From: Phytohabitans suffuscus
GTDB taxonomy: Bacteria; Actinomycetota; Actinomycetes; Mycobacteriales; Micromonosporaceae
Length of the DNA: 64,000 bases
NCBI RefSeq assembly: GCF_011764565.1
Contig: NZ_AP022871.1
Location: 9,672,320 to 9,736,319 of the forward strand
Direction: 5' to 3'
Position numbers and translations under genes: made by a program. Below, piece by piece: positions 37,718-47,433 of this stretch. The stretch's first letter is position 1, and every line of letters begins with the position of its first letter. The notes under the pieces are model-generated. The model made no database searches and was not told the origin of the DNA. It saw only the letters and a list, made by a program, of their open reading frames with translations.

Positions 37718-38700
37718 TCAGAGGGCGGTGAAGGCGCGGGTGCGGCGCATGCCGGCGGCGCGTCCCTTGGCGGCGACCACCAACGCCATCTTGCGCGACG
37801 CCTCGTCGATCATCTCGTCGCCGAGCATCACCGCACCCAACCGCCCACCCACCTCCGACGTCGCGTGCGCATACGCGTCCAGAATCAACTCCGCATGGTC
37901 GAAGTCATCCTGCGACGGCGAATACACCTCGTTCGCCGCCCCGATCTGACCCGGATGCAACACCCACTTACCGTCAAACCCCAGCGCCGCCGAACGCTTC
38001 GCCACCTCGCGGAAACCGTCCACATCCCGGATCTGCAAGAACGGACCGTCGATCGCCTGCCGGTCATGCATCCGCGCCGCCATCAAAATCCGCATCAAGA
38101 TGTAGTGGTACGGATCACCCGGATACTCCGGAATCAACCCACCCACCACCAACGACCGCATGCTGATACTCGCCATGAAGTCCGCCGGCCCGAAAATCAC
38201 CGTCTCCACCCGCGGCGACGCCCCCGCGATCGCGTCCACATTCACCAGACCCGCCGCGTTCTCGATCTGGGCCTCGATCCCGATCCGGCCGACCTCCAGA
38301 CCGAGCGCCTTCTCGATCTGGGTCAACGTCAGATCCAGCCACTCCACATGCGACGCCGACACCACCTTCGGCAACATCACACAATCCAGGTTGGCCCCGG
38401 CACCCTCGACCACCTCGACCACATCCCGGTACGTCCACGCCGTGGTCAGATCGTTGACCCGCACCACCCGGGTCCTCCCACCCCAGCCACCCTCGTTGAG
38501 CGCCGCCACCACGTTCTTGCGCGCAGCCGGCTTCGCCAACGGCGCCACCGCGTCCTCCAGATCCAGGAACACCTGGTCAGCGGGGAGGCCACGAGCCTTG
38601 TCCAGCATCTTCAGGCTCGACCCCGGCACCGCCAGGCAGGAGCGGCGGATACGGGCCGGTCGGTTCGCCGCCCAGTCGGGCGGCGGACCGGCGGCGCCAT
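37718..38700 (-). CDS. CitE/HpcH-HpaI-type CoA-ester lyase (frameshift near start)
   Basis: About 328 residues, TIM-barrel lyase of the CitE family: RRSCLAVPGSSLKMLDKARG, QVFLDLEDAVAPLAKPAARK, VVRVNDLTTAWTYRDV, MLPKVVSASHVEWLD, GIEAQIENAAGLVNVDAIA and the C-terminal DGKWVLHPGQIGAANEVYSP. Actinobacterial members cleave malyl-, methylmalyl- or citramalyl-CoA to acetyl- or propionyl-CoA plus glyoxylate or pyruvate. The best start is ATG 38700 with one C restored at 38678-38680 (MAPPVRRPDWAANRPARIRR); an in-frame ATG at 38713 is the alternative. Last gene of the sugar-catabolism operon; with the CoA transferase and MaoC protein it forms a CoA-ester module. Confidence 0.85.
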
Positions 38701-38757
38701 CTCGGCCTGCCATCGGGTGTTGACGGCCAGGCCGTCCAGGCGCTCCAGCGCGCTCCA

Positions 38758-41571
38758 TCAGCGGACCCACAGGCCGGTCACCGCGTCGACGGTCTCGGGC
38801 AGCAGGGACCGCACCGTCGCCCGGACCGTGTGGCGGCCGGCCGCGAGCGCGAACGTGTCCACCGTGGACGACCAGCTGCCGGCCTGCTCGTGGTGGAAGT
38901 ACGGCCAGCGCTCCGGGGTGACCGGGGCGCCGTCCACCTCCAGCGCCACGGTGACGAGCTCGTGCAGCCGGTCGTTGTGCCAGGCCGCGCCCTCGCGGGT
39001 GACCGACGTGACCAGCGCGCACCGCAGGTCGCCGGCGGCCTCGACCTCGCCCTCCCACCGCCGTTCCACGACGCCCAGCCCGCGGTCGGCGGCCGGCACG
39101 CACGGGAGGATCCGTTCCAGGGTGAGCTCGTCGGGTTTCTCGCCCTTCATCCAGGTGGCGATCTGCGGGGCGCGGCCGAGGTACGCCGCCTTGACACCGT
39201 CGCCGGCCGCCTCCCGGGTCTCCCCCACGGCCCGCCACGAGTACGCCGAGGGCACCAGCGGCTCCTCGCCGGCCGTGGCGGCACCGTCCTCGGTGGACAG
39301 GTGGACGGCGACCACGCTGCCGCCGGACTGCGCCACGCGCAGCACCCCACCGTCCAATGTGGCGCGTGCGGCGGCGCCCTCGGTGACGTAGTCGATCCGC
39401 ACGGAGCGGCGGCCGGCCGGCACCTCGACCTCCACGGTGCCGGTGGGGCCGGGGCGGGACAGCACGACCCAGCTGCCGGTCTCGCCGGACCACAGGTAGC
39501 CGTAGGCGTCGTCGTGCCAGGCCCGGCCGACCGGGCGGCCGCCGCCGAGCAGCTCGGGCTGGCGGGCCCGCTCCAGCGCGAAGAGGGCGGCGATCCGGCT
39601 CTCGCCGGCCATCCGCAGGTCGCCCCAGAGCTGGTTGAGCAGCGAGCCGCGGGCGACGTCGAGCACCTGCGCGTCCTCCCACTGCGCGGCGCCCTGCCGG
39701 CTGGCCCAGATGGTGGTGCTCACCCACACGCCGAGCGAGTCCTGCTGGTGGGCGGGGATCGTGGACCAGCACGACTGCTGGCCGATGTCCTGCGAGGAGG
39801 CGACGGCCAGGCGCAGGTTCCAGGAGGGTACGCCGGAGGGGCCGGCCGCCTCGACGAGGTAGTCGCGTTCCCACAGCGTCGCGCCGTACCGCAGCCACCA
39901 CGGCGAGCGCAGTCCCCAGTAGAGCATCAGGAACGGCGCGCCCGCCGCGACCACGGCCTCGAACGTCTCGACCATCGCGTCCGTCGTGGCCGCGAGGCTG
40001 TGGATGCCGGGCGCGTGGTCGTGTGCGGTGTTGGCGCACCACAGCTCGGTACCGTCCACTTTGAACCCGGTCGCGCCGTTGCCGGTCACGTGCCGCAGCA
40101 GCGCCTCGCGGAACCCGGTCCGCCACGGGTCGGCGGCCGGGCACAGGCGCCACGGGAAGGCGGCGTTGGCGGCCCGCGCGGCTTCGAGACGGGGGTCGGC
40201 CATGCCCAGCTCGTGGCGGAACGCGCGGGCGCCGTCGCTGGGCGACACCCACAGGATGAGGTCGAGGTCGTGCCGTTTCACCACGGACCGCACCGAGGCG
40301 GGGCCGTCGGCGAAGTTGGCGGGGTGGAAGCGGCCCAGGTCGTCCGGGTCGTTCCAGCCGCAGTCCAGCGAGAGCGCGTCGAACGTGACGCCGGCGCCGG
40401 CGAGCCGGTCGAGCAGCGAGTCGATGTCGCCCATCAGCTCGTCGGTCAGCTCGATCTTCGGTTCGTTGACGTGCGAGATCTGGTACCAGCCGTAGGGGTC
40501 GTAGATGCGGTACGGCGTCCGTTCCCGGCCGATGCGGGTGAGCAGGTCGCGCACGTTGGCCGCGCCGTCGCCGGTGGGTCCGGCGCCGGCGACCACGTCC
40601 GGGGCGGCCAGCGGGGTGTCCGGGGTGAGCCGCCGCCCCGGCCAGTACGCGCTGACCGGCCCGGCCTCGCCGGCGTAGGTGACCGCCGAGGGGTGGACGG
40701 CCGCCTGGAAGTGCCTGCCCCACAGCGCCCAGGCGCCGTCCGGGTGGTAGCCGGCGCCGGGTGCCGCCTGCTCGGCCAGGAGCACGTGGGAGACCCACTG
40801 GCCGTCGCCGCGCAGCGTGACCCGCTGGCGGACCAGGTCGGCGGTGGACTCGTACCGGACGGTGGCGGTGAGCCCGTCCGGGTAGGTGAGCACGAGCCCG
40901 TCGCCGTCCGGCCGGGCGTCCACCGCGCCGAGGGTGCGGAACGCGCCGGCCACGTGGACGTGCTGGTAGCAGTACTTGTCGACGCCGCGCCAGCCCTCGC
41001 GCTCGCGGGCCCGGTCGGGTGCGAAGACCGGCTCGACCCGCAGCTGTACCGCGATGGTGACCTCGCCCTCGCCGCCCGGCGGCAGGTCGACCGTCACCAC
41101 ACCGCCGGTGAGCGGCCCGGCCGTGGCCTCCACGCCGTCGGCGAAGACCCGCCAGGTCAGCCGGCGGCGTTCCAGCGGCGAGCCGAGCGTCACCGCGAGC
41201 GGGCCGCCGGCGGCCGGGCGGGCGGTGCGGGTGCGGTACCAGAGGTAGCCGGCGTACGACTCGCCCTCCCAGGTGGGGAAGCCGAACGTGACCTCGTTGA
41301 CCCGGGACGCCGAGTACCAGGCGGAGTCGTCGAGGTCGGCGGCGTGGTAGCCGGCGCGCAGGCCGGCCTCGTCGCCGGGTGCCTCGGTGAGCGGGCCGCC
41401 GGGGATGGTGCGCCAGGCGGCGATGTGCGCCAGCCGCTCCGGCTCGGCCACGACCGGCCGGGGCCAGCGCAGCTCGACGGCCGTGTCGCCGACGGTGACC
41501 CGGGTGGTCCCGTCGCCGGGCCGGTGGCCGGCCGGCCGCCAGCCCAACTCCTCGATGCTCAGCCGCGTCAT
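38758..41571 (-). CDS. GH36-like alpha-galactosidase-type glycoside hydrolase
   Basis: 937 residues, no signal peptide, so it acts on imported sugar. N-terminal ~300 residues are beta-rich (WRTIPGGPLTEAPG, YAGYLWYRTRTA, YCYQHVHVAGAFRTLG); the middle is a TIM-barrel with GH36-like motifs: YDPYGWYQISHVNEPK, FDALSLDCGWNDPDDLGRFH, LDLILWVSPSDGARAF, TGFKVDGTELWCANT (candidate nucleophile Asp in KVDG), SPWWLRYGATLWERDYLVEA. A C-terminal beta domain follows. It starts within the stop of the DUF4038 gene (ATGA), so both are co-translated. Sugar specificity cannot be fixed; assignment to the GH36/GH31 clan is by motif only. Confidence 0.65.
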   Translation of the reverse strand: MTRLSIEELGWRPAGHRPGDGTTRVTVGDTAVELRWPRPVVAEPERLAHIAAWRTIPGGPLTEAPGDEAGLRAGYHAADLDDSAWYSASRVNEVTFGFPTWEGESYAGYLWYRTRTARPAAGGPLAVTLGSPLERRRLTWRVFADGVEATAGPLTGGVVTVDLPPGGEGEVTIAVQLRVEPVFAPDRAREREGWRGVDKYCYQHVHVAGAFRTLGAVDARPDGDGLVLTYPDGLTATVRYESTADLVRQRVTLRGDGQWVSHVLLAEQAAPGAGYHPDGAWALWGRHFQAAVHPSAVTYAGEAGPVSAYWPGRRLTPDTPLAAPDVVAGAGPTGDGAANVRDLLTRIGRERTPYRIYDPYGWYQISHVNEPKIELTDELMGDIDSLLDRLAGAGVTFDALSLDCGWNDPDDLGRFHPANFADGPASVRSVVKRHDLDLILWVSPSDGARAFRHELGMADPRLEAARAANAAFPWRLCPAADPWRTGFREALLRHVTGNGATGFKVDGTELWCANTAHDHAPGIHSLAATTDAMVETFEAVVAAGAPFLMLYWGLRSPWWLRYGATLWERDYLVEAAGPSGVPSWNLRLAVASSQDIGQQSCWSTIPAHQQDSLGVWVSTTIWASRQGAAQWEDAQVLDVARGSLLNQLWGDLRMAGESRIAALFALERARQPELLGGGRPVGRAWHDDAYGYLWSGETGSWVVLSRPGPTGTVEVEVPAGRRSVRIDYVTEGAAARATLDGGVLRVAQSGGSVVAVHLSTEDGAATAGEEPLVPSAYSWRAVGETREAAGDGVKAAYLGRAPQIATWMKGEKPDELTLERILPCVPAADRGLGVVERRWEGEVEAAGDLRCALVTSVTREGAAWHNDRLHELVTVALEVDGAPVTPERWPYFHHEQAGSWSSTVDTFALAAGRHTVRATVRSLLPETVDAVTGLWVR

Positions 41572-43165
41572 GCTGCGTCGCCCTCCTTGTGGCAGATCAG
41601 CAACCAGTCCTCGAACGTGGGAAGGGAGGTGGCGAAGTGGGTGCCGGGCAGCTCCCACTCCCCGGTCGCGTCCACCCGCGCGCGGTGGGTGGCGACGAGC
41701 GCGCCGGTGCGCGGGTCGACCACGTCGACGCGCCACGCGCCGGCGCCCAGCTCGCGGAGCACGAGGGTGCGCAGCTCCAGCGAGATGCCGACGGTGGGGT
41801 CGCGCAGGCTGTTGGCGGGGACGTAGACGACCCGCTCGGTCGCGGTGCCGGCGCAGTACGGCAGGAACGGGCTCTGCCGGGTCGCGGCCGGTGCCACGCC
41901 GCTCTGCCACGGCCGGTGCTCCCACCAGCGCAGCCCGGCCAGCAGGCGCCCGCCGAGCCCGGTCTGCGCCGCGCCGGGCAGCCGCGCCGCCTCGGCCCAG
42001 TCGATCGTGCCCCAGACGTTGCCGGGGTCGTCGGCCTCCCCCGGGCGAACGCCCAGATGCCCTGCGCGCCGTACGTGTGGCCGGCCGCGCCGCCGAGCAC
42101 GTGCGACCAGAACAGCATCCGCTGCAGCGTGGCCGGCGAGCCGGCCGCGATCCCCTCGTAGCAGACCTCGGAGTTGACGACCGGCAGCGGCGGCTCGGCG
42201 GCGAGGGCGCGGTCGAGGGCGCGCAGCGACTGCGCCACCGAGCCCCGGTCGGCGTGGCCGGTCTGCATCCACACCAGGTCGACCTCGGCCTTCTCGCCGA
42301 CCGCGTCGAGCGTGGTGAGGTGGCGGAAGGCCGGGCACGGGTGGTAGGTGACCGGCCGCCGGTACGGGTCGAGCGCGCGCAGCCCGGCGCCGATCGCGGA
42401 CCAGCGGGCGACCAGGTCGGCGACCCGCTCGGGCAGGTCGTCGGCGCCCAGCTCGTCGTAGTGCGGCAGGCCGACCTCGCCGCACACGCACCAGACCACC
42501 GGCAGGGCGGCCCAGCGGGCGACGATCTCGCGCCAGTGCCGGCGGATCCGCTCGTCGCCGAGGTCGAGCAGGTAGTAGCTCCAGGCGCCGACGACGGCCG
42601 GGGTGAGCCCGGCGGAGACCACCGCCGCCAGCCGCTCCTCGGCCGCGTCCCACCACAGTGGATCGGGATGGCCCAGGTCCGGGGTCCAGGACCACCGACC
42701 GCCGGTCGCGGCCTGCGCGGTGAAGGCGGTGGTCTCCGGGTACAGGCCGGCGACGAGCTGCACGACCGTGAAACCCTGGTCGCGGCGCAGCTCGACGAGC
42801 GCGGCGAAGTCGGCGCCGGAGGCGCGCTCGCTGAACGCGTACCACCAGGTGTCGGCGACCCACAGGAACGGCTCGCCGGCCTCGTCGCGCAGGATCCGCT
42901 CGCCGGGCCGGACGGTGAGGTCGCGGCGGGCCGGTGGCGGGCCGGTGACCTCGACGGCGGTCGTCGTGCCGCCGTCGAAGGCGAACTCGTAGGTGCCGGG
43001 CGCGGTGTGCCGCACCCGGGCGCGCAGCCGGCCGTCGGCGCCGGTGAAGGCCGGCACGTCGACGGTGGCGCCGCCGGGGGTGGTGACGCGGCAGGTGCCG
43101 GGGTCGGCGGCGGGGTCGGCCCCGCCGCCCAGCGCCTGCACGACGCCGAGGGCGTTGAAATCCAC
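41568..43165 (-). CDS. DUF4038-family glycoside hydrolase (GH140/apiosidase-like), one frameshift
   Basis: About 532 residues, cytoplasmic. An N-terminal Ig-like DUF5060-type part (TYEFAFDGGTTTAVEV) precedes the barrel: LRDEAGEPFLWVADTWWYAF, LRRDQGFTVVQLVAGLYPE, VVWCVCGEVGLPHYDE, LVWMQTGHAD, PLPVVNSEVCYEGI. The Glu residues in CGEVG and NSEVCYE are the likely acid/base and nucleophile. Characterised DUF4038 enzymes include apiosidases acting on pectin rhamnogalacturonan-II. The frame is lost at CCCCCGGG (42038-42045); one more base restores GIWAFAPGEADDPGNVWG. GTG 43165 follows GGGAGA. Confidence 0.75.
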
Positions 43166-43183
43166 AGTGGTCTCCCGCTCGGA

Positions 43184-44019
43184 CTACTTGACGGCACCGG
43201 CCGACAGGCCGCTGACGAAGGCGCGTTGCGCGACGAGGAAGATGATCAGCACGGGGAGCATGACGATCGCCATGACCGCGAACTGCTTGGGCAGCGACGA
43301 GAAGTACTGCCCCTGGAACGCGATGAAGGCGAGCTGTACCGTCTCGTGCCTGCCGTCGGTCATGAACAGCAGCGCGAGGATGTAGTCGTTCCACGCCGCG
43401 AGCCCCTGCAGGATCGCGATCGTGACGGTGGCGGTGCGGGCCAGCGGCAGGTACATCCGCAGGTAGATGCGGAAGCTGCCGGCGCCGTCGAGGCTGGCGG
43501 CCTCGCGCAGCTCGTTGGGGAGCGCGAGGAACGCGTTGCGGTAGAGCAGCACCGACGCGGCCATGCCGAGCGCGGTGTACGGCCCGACGAGCGCGGTGTA
43601 GCTGTTGAGCAGGCCGAGGTCGAGGATCAGCTCGTAGAGCGGGACGATGATCGCGGCGGGGGCGAGCATGATGCCGGAGAGCAGGACCAGCAGCACCACC
43701 CGGAGCCGCGGAAGCGGTAGTAGGCCAGCCCGAACCCGGCGAGCGAGCCGAGCACGACGACGGCGGCGACCGAGGCGAGCGTGACGACGGTGCTGTTGAC
43801 GAACATGCGCAGCAGGTCGGTCTCCCGCCACACCGCGACGAGGTTGTCGAGGGTCAGGCCGGAGGGCGAGAGGCTGAAGATGTCGGCGGTGCTGGTGCGC
43901 AGCGCACCGTTGAGCAGCAGCGCGATCGGCAGCAGCCAGAGCACCGCGAGGGGCAGCAGGGCGAGGTGGGACCAGGCCAGCCGGTCGGCGGCCACGCGGC
44001 TCGTCGCGGTCCGGCTCAT
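43184..44019 (-). CDS. Carbohydrate ABC transporter permease (MalG-type), one frameshift
   Basis: About 278 residues with six membrane helices (LALLPLAVLWLLPIALLLNG, VVTLASVAAVVVLGSLAGFG, VVLLVLLSGIMLAPAAIIVP, LVGPYTALGMAASVLLYR, FAVMAIVMLPVLIIFLVAQ). The cytoplasmic EAA loop reads ELREAASLDGAGSFRIYLRMYLPL, contacting the ATPase. Frame lost near 43700; one extra C/G restores YRFRGSGVVLLVLL. Overlaps the upstream permease (ATGA). CUT1 importers use a shared MsiK-type ATPase in actinobacteria, consistent with no ATPase gene here. Confidence 0.88.
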
Positions 44020-44984
44020 TCGACGCTCCGGTTGGCCCAGCTGATCAGGCGCAGCAGCACCACGGCGCAGACCGCGGTCAGCGCCAGCAGCGCGGTCGCG
44101 ATGGCCGCGGCGTACCCGGGCCGGGACAGGTCGAACGCCTGGTCGAAGATCTGGATGGAGAGCAGGTCGGTGGCGTGCGCGGGGCCGCCGCGGGTCAGGA
44201 TGTAGACCACCTCGAACTCCCGGAAGGCGCCGATCACGCCGAAGAGGGTCAGCAGCACGGTCATCGGCCGGACCTGCGGCACGGTGATGCGGCGCGCCCG
44301 CTGCCACCACGAGGCGCCGTCGATCCTGGCCGACTCGTACAGGTCGCGCGGGATCATCTGTATCGCCGCGAGGTAGAAGAGCATGAACAGCCCGGAGTAC
44401 CGCCAGGCGCTCACGCCGAAGGCGGCCCAGATCGCGGTGCCCGGGTCGGCGAGCCAGGCCTGGCCGCTGCCCCCGGCGGCGCGCAGGACCCGGGTGGCGA
44501 CGCCCTCGTCGGGGTTGAAGATCCAGCCCCAGGCGAACGCGATGACCGCCGAGGAGAGCACGGCCGGCATGAAGAAGACGGTCCGGTAGACCACCCGGCC
44601 GCGCAGCGCGCCGTCGAGCAGCACGGCGAGGCCGAGGCCGATGAGCAGCTGCGCGGGGACGGTCACGACCGTCCACAGCAGGGTGTTGGTGACCGCCTTC
44701 CAGAAGTACGGGTCGAGCCCGCCGAGCATCTCGCGGTAGTTCTCCAGCCCCACCCACTGCCGGACCGGCGAGATGCCGTCGTAGTCGTAGAAGCTGGACC
44801 GGATGGTGGCGACGATCGGGTAGGCGACGAACACGGCGAAGACGGCGAGCGCGGGAGCGACGTAGAGCCAGCCCGGTGAGGGCCGGCGCCGCCGGCGGGG
44901 TGCCGGGCGGGTGCCGCCGGTGGTCGGGGTGTCGACCACCGGCTGCTCGTCCGCTCTCGTCTCCAGCCGCACCGGCGCCGTCAC
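44016..44984 (-). CDS. Carbohydrate ABC transporter permease (MalF-type)
   Basis: 322 residues with a charged N-terminal tail and six helices beginning SPGWLYVAPALAVFAVFVAYPIV. The EAA loop is ESARIDGASWWQRARRITVP. MalF-type features: VVYRTVFFMPAVLSSAVIAFAWGWIFN and VYILTRGGPAHATD. GTG 44984 overlaps the binding-protein stop (GTGA). Forms the membrane channel with the MalG-type permease for sugar delivered by the lipoprotein encoded upstream. Confidence 0.92.
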   Translation of the reverse strand: MTAPVRLETRADEQPVVDTPTTGGTRPAPRRRRRPSPGWLYVAPALAVFAVFVAYPIVATIRSSFYDYDGISPVRQWVGLENYREMLGGLDPYFWKAVTNTLLWTVVTVPAQLLIGLGLAVLLDGALRGRVVYRTVFFMPAVLSSAVIAFAWGWIFNPDEGVATRVLRAAGGSGQAWLADPGTAIWAAFGVSAWRYSGLFMLFYLAAIQMIPRDLYESARIDGASWWQRARRITVPQVRPMTVLLTLFGVIGAFREFEVVYILTRGGPAHATDLLSIQIFDQAFDLSRPGYAAAIATALLALTAVCAVVLLRLISWANRSVE

Positions 44985-46417
44985 TTCCGGGCGCGCGCCG
45001 CGGCGGCGTCCACCCGCTGGAGCTCGGCCTTGGGGTCGGCGTTGTTGACGCAGACCGCCGCGATCGCCGACTCGATCGCCTTGCGGGTCTCGATGTAGTC
45101 GAACTCGCGGCGCTCGGCGCCCTTGCCGAGCTCGTTGTGCCAGTCGTAGATCCTCTGCCACTCCTCGTTGAGGCCGTCGGGGCGGATGCCCTTGCGGGCC
45201 GGGGTGTACGTGGCCGAGCCGGCCTTCTGCCCCTCCTCGCCGCAGGACCACTCGACGAACTTCCACGCCGCCCACTGCTTGTCGGGCGAGAGGTCGGCGC
45301 GCATGGCCGCGGCGACGTTGACGGTGCGCCAGGGGCGTACCGCGGAGGCGCTGGATGGCTGCGGGATCCCGGAGACGCTGGAGCCCAGCCAGTTGTCCTC
45401 GGGCGCGTCGGGCAGCCTGGGCCACAGGCAGGCGGCCCAGTCGGTGAGCCGGTTGGGGGTGGCGAACAGCGCCGCGGTGCCCCACGTGCCGATCGAGGCG
45501 GCGGCCGCCTTGCCGTTGAAGAACAGGTCGTACGCGTCCGGGAAGGCGGGCGTGGCGAACGGTGCCTTGTTCCACAGCTCGTCGGCGAGCGTGCGCTTGA
45601 GGTACTCGAGGCCGGCCACTATCGCGTCGTCGGTGAAGCTCGCCTGGCCGGCCTCGGCCGCGGCGACGACGCCGGGCTTGAACTGGCTGGCGAACTGCAC
45701 GAGGTAGTCGGTGTTGGGCCAGTTGTCCTTGGCGCCCCAGGTGGCGCCGACCAGGCCCTGGCCGCGCAGGTCCCGGGAGATCCGCACGAACTCCTCGTGG
45801 CTGGTGGGCACCTGCCCGCCGGCCTTGGCCAGCACCGCCCGGTTGACCCACAGCACGCCGCCGATCGAGTACTGCTGGGGCATCGCGACCAGCGGCTGGC
45901 CCTGCGGCACGCTGTCGCGGATCTCCTTGACCGAGCCGTCCAGGAACTGGGTCTCCCAGTCGTCGCCGTACGCCTGCCTGGCCAGGTCCTCCACCGGGGA
46001 CAGGAACTGCGCGTACTGCCGGATCATCGAGCCGGTCTGCAGGTGGAGCACGTCGCCGGAGGTGCCGTTGGGGACGGCGGTGCGCAGCGCGGTCTCGTAG
46101 TCGGGGAACGGGAACTTCTTGACCTCGAGCTTGACCTCGGGGACGGCCGCCTCGAACGCGGCCTTGAGCTGGCCGGCCGCGGGCTCCTCGGGCCAGGCCC
46201 AGGACCAGAGCGTGAGGGTGACCGTGCCGCTCGGCTTGACCAGCGAGGGGGCCGAGCGCGGGGCGGCGGTGCCGCCGTCGTCGGAGCCGCACGCCGCGAG
46301 CAGCGGGGCGGCGGTCATCGCGCCGGCACCGAGCAGCGAGGCACGCAGCACGGTGCGGCGGGAGAGAAGACCGGGAGTGGTCCCGGGGGTCGGGGATATC
46401 TGCGTGCCCACTGTCAC
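44981..46417 (-). CDS. Sugar-binding lipoprotein of the ABC transporter (family 1 SBP)
   Basis: 478 residues. The N-terminus combines a twin-arginine motif (LLSRRTVLRASLLGAGAM) with a lipobox (LLAACGS), so it is probably exported folded by Tat and lipid-anchored. The body is a periplasmic-type solute-binding fold: VTLTLWSWAWPEEPAAGQLKAAFE, YSIGGVLWVNRAVLAKAGG, VPTSHEEFVRISRDL, FPDAYDLFFNGKAAAASIGTWGTAAL. First gene of the transporter-hydrolase operon (SBP, two permeases, DUF4038, GH36, CitE), all overlapping or nearly so, downstream of a LacI-operator region. Confidence 0.92.
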   Translation of the reverse strand: MTVGTQISPTPGTTPGLLSRRTVLRASLLGAGAMTAAPLLAACGSDDGGTAAPRSAPSLVKPSGTVTLTLWSWAWPEEPAAGQLKAAFEAAVPEVKLEVKKFPFPDYETALRTAVPNGTSGDVLHLQTGSMIRQYAQFLSPVEDLARQAYGDDWETQFLDGSVKEIRDSVPQGQPLVAMPQQYSIGGVLWVNRAVLAKAGGQVPTSHEEFVRISRDLRGQGLVGATWGAKDNWPNTDYLVQFASQFKPGVVAAAEAGQASFTDDAIVAGLEYLKRTLADELWNKAPFATPAFPDAYDLFFNGKAAAASIGTWGTAALFATPNRLTDWAACLWPRLPDAPEDNWLGSSVSGIPQPSSASAVRPWRTVNVAAAMRADLSPDKQWAAWKFVEWSCGEEGQKAGSATYTPARKGIRPDGLNEEWQRIYDWHNELGKGAERREFDYIETRKAIESAIAAVCVNNADPKAELQRVDAAAARARK

Positions 46418-46436
46418 CTGCCATGAAGACGGTCTG

Positions 46437-46482
46437 AGGAGACGGTTTTTTAGGAGACGGTTCGAGTTTTGAGGAGACGGTT
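46437..46482 (-). promoter_or_regulatory. Three AGGAGACGGTT repeats in the 5' leader of the SBP gene
   Basis: AGGAGACGGTT occurs at 46437-46447, 46452-46462 and 46472-46482 (spacing 15 and 20 bp), the last two followed by CGAG. They lie 20-65 bp upstream of the SBP start, reading AACCGTCTCCT on the coding strand. They may be binding sites for a second regulator or an RNA-level control element. Confidence 0.55.
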
Positions 46483-46501
46483 CGAGGGATGTTTCGAGCT
46501 T

Positions 46502-46562
46502 GTTAGCGGACGCTAACGCCGGCTGGAATCGTTTGTCAACGCTTCTGGCAACGTTTCCAGAA
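46502..46562. promoter_or_regulatory. LacI-type operators of the sugar-uptake operon
   Basis: Two palindromes: GTTAGCGGACGCTAAC (46502-46517) and TTCTGGCAACGTTTCCAGAA (46543-46562, symmetric but for one pair). The second contains CGTTTCCAG, the complement of the CTGGAAACG found upstream of the enolase/CoA-transferase and E1-beta genes. They lie between the SBP gene and the SDR gene, near the local lacI gene. Confidence 0.7.
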
Positions 46563-46667
46563 TCGTTATTTCCTGCGGAAACGTGCTCCCAGCATGATCC
46601 GCCGGGCCGCCGTCACCGACCGGTGACAGCGCCCGCGCGCACTATGGAGTCGATTCCAGGACGTCGA

Positions 46668-47423
46668 TCAATACATGAGCTGGCCGCCGGAGACGTTGAG
46701 CGTCGCCCCCGTGACGTACGCGGCGCCGGGCCGCAGCAGGTAGGCCACCGCGTCGGCGACCTCCTCCGGCGTGCCCAGCCGGCCCAGCGGCACCTGCGCG
46801 ACCGAGGCCGCCAGCGCCTCCTCGGACAGGCCGCCGCGCATCATGGCCGTGTCGATGAACCCGGGCGCCACGGTGTTGACCCGCACCCGGTCGGCGGCGA
46901 GCGTACGGGCCAGGCCGCGGGTCATCGAGACGACCGCGCCCTTGGCCGCGTTGTAGACCACCGAGCCGCCCAGCCCGCCGGTCCACCAGCCCTGCGAGGA
47001 GAGGTTGACGATCGAGCCGCCCCGCCCCTGCCCGGCCAGGAAGAGCCCGACCGCGCGGTTGAGGAAGAACGTGGCCTTGAGGTTGGTGTCGATCTGCAGG
47101 TCCCAGTCGTCCTCGGTGACGTCTTCGAGGCGGTGCCGCCGGCGCAGCACCGCCGCCAGGTGGGCCAGGCCGGTGAGCGGGCGCCCCGCGGCCCGTACCC
47201 CGTCGAGAAGCACCTCGTGCGACCGCAGGTCGCGCAGGTCGGCCGGCACCGCGCGGTGGCCGGCGCCGGGCAGGTCCGCGACGAGGTCGTCGAGCCGGCC
47301 CGGGTCGAGGTCGACCGCGTGCACCGCGGCCCCGTCGGCGGCGACCAGGCGCGCGACCGCCGCGCCGATGCCACCGGTCGCCCCGGTCACGATCACGGCC
47401 GTGCCGTCGAGCGCTCCCGTCAC
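46668..47423 (-). CDS. SDR-family sugar dehydrogenase
   Basis: 251 residues, classical short-chain dehydrogenase: VIVTGATGGIGAAVARLV (nucleotide loop), AVDLDPGRL (an Asp after the second strand, favouring NAD+), SIVNLSSQGWWTGG (catalytic Ser), YNAAKGAVV (Tyr-x3-Lys) and PGFIDTAMM. In sugar-acid pathways such SDRs oxidise the aldose to a lactone or a 2-keto-3-deoxy acid. GTG 47423; the LacI stop is 10 bp upstream, so lacI and the SDR are co-transcribed. Confidence 0.88.
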   Translation of the reverse strand: MTGALDGTAVIVTGATGGIGAAVARLVAADGAAVHAVDLDPGRLDDLVADLPGAGHRAVPADLRDLRSHEVLLDGVRAAGRPLTGLAHLAAVLRRRHRLEDVTEDDWDLQIDTNLKATFFLNRAVGLFLAGQGRGGSIVNLSSQGWWTGGLGGSVVYNAAKGAVVSMTRGLARTLAADRVRVNTVAPGFIDTAMMRGGLSEEALAASVAQVPLGRLGTPEEVADAVAYLLRPGAAYVTGATLNVSGGQLMY

Positions 47424-47433
47424 GACCGACCAC

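Noticed and set aside
38701-38757. A possible extension of the CitE or GH36-like protein through the 57-bp gap
   Set aside because: One frame reads WSALERLDGLAVNTRWQAE right after the GH stop, but it needs a stop-codon readthrough and has no start. The gap is better read as a short intergenic spacer.
38758-43197. A ~1480-residue frame joining the DUF4038 and GH36-like proteins
   Set aside because: The upstream third is an out-of-frame shadow of the DUF4038 gene; the real GH36-like gene starts at 41571 with an ATGA overlap.
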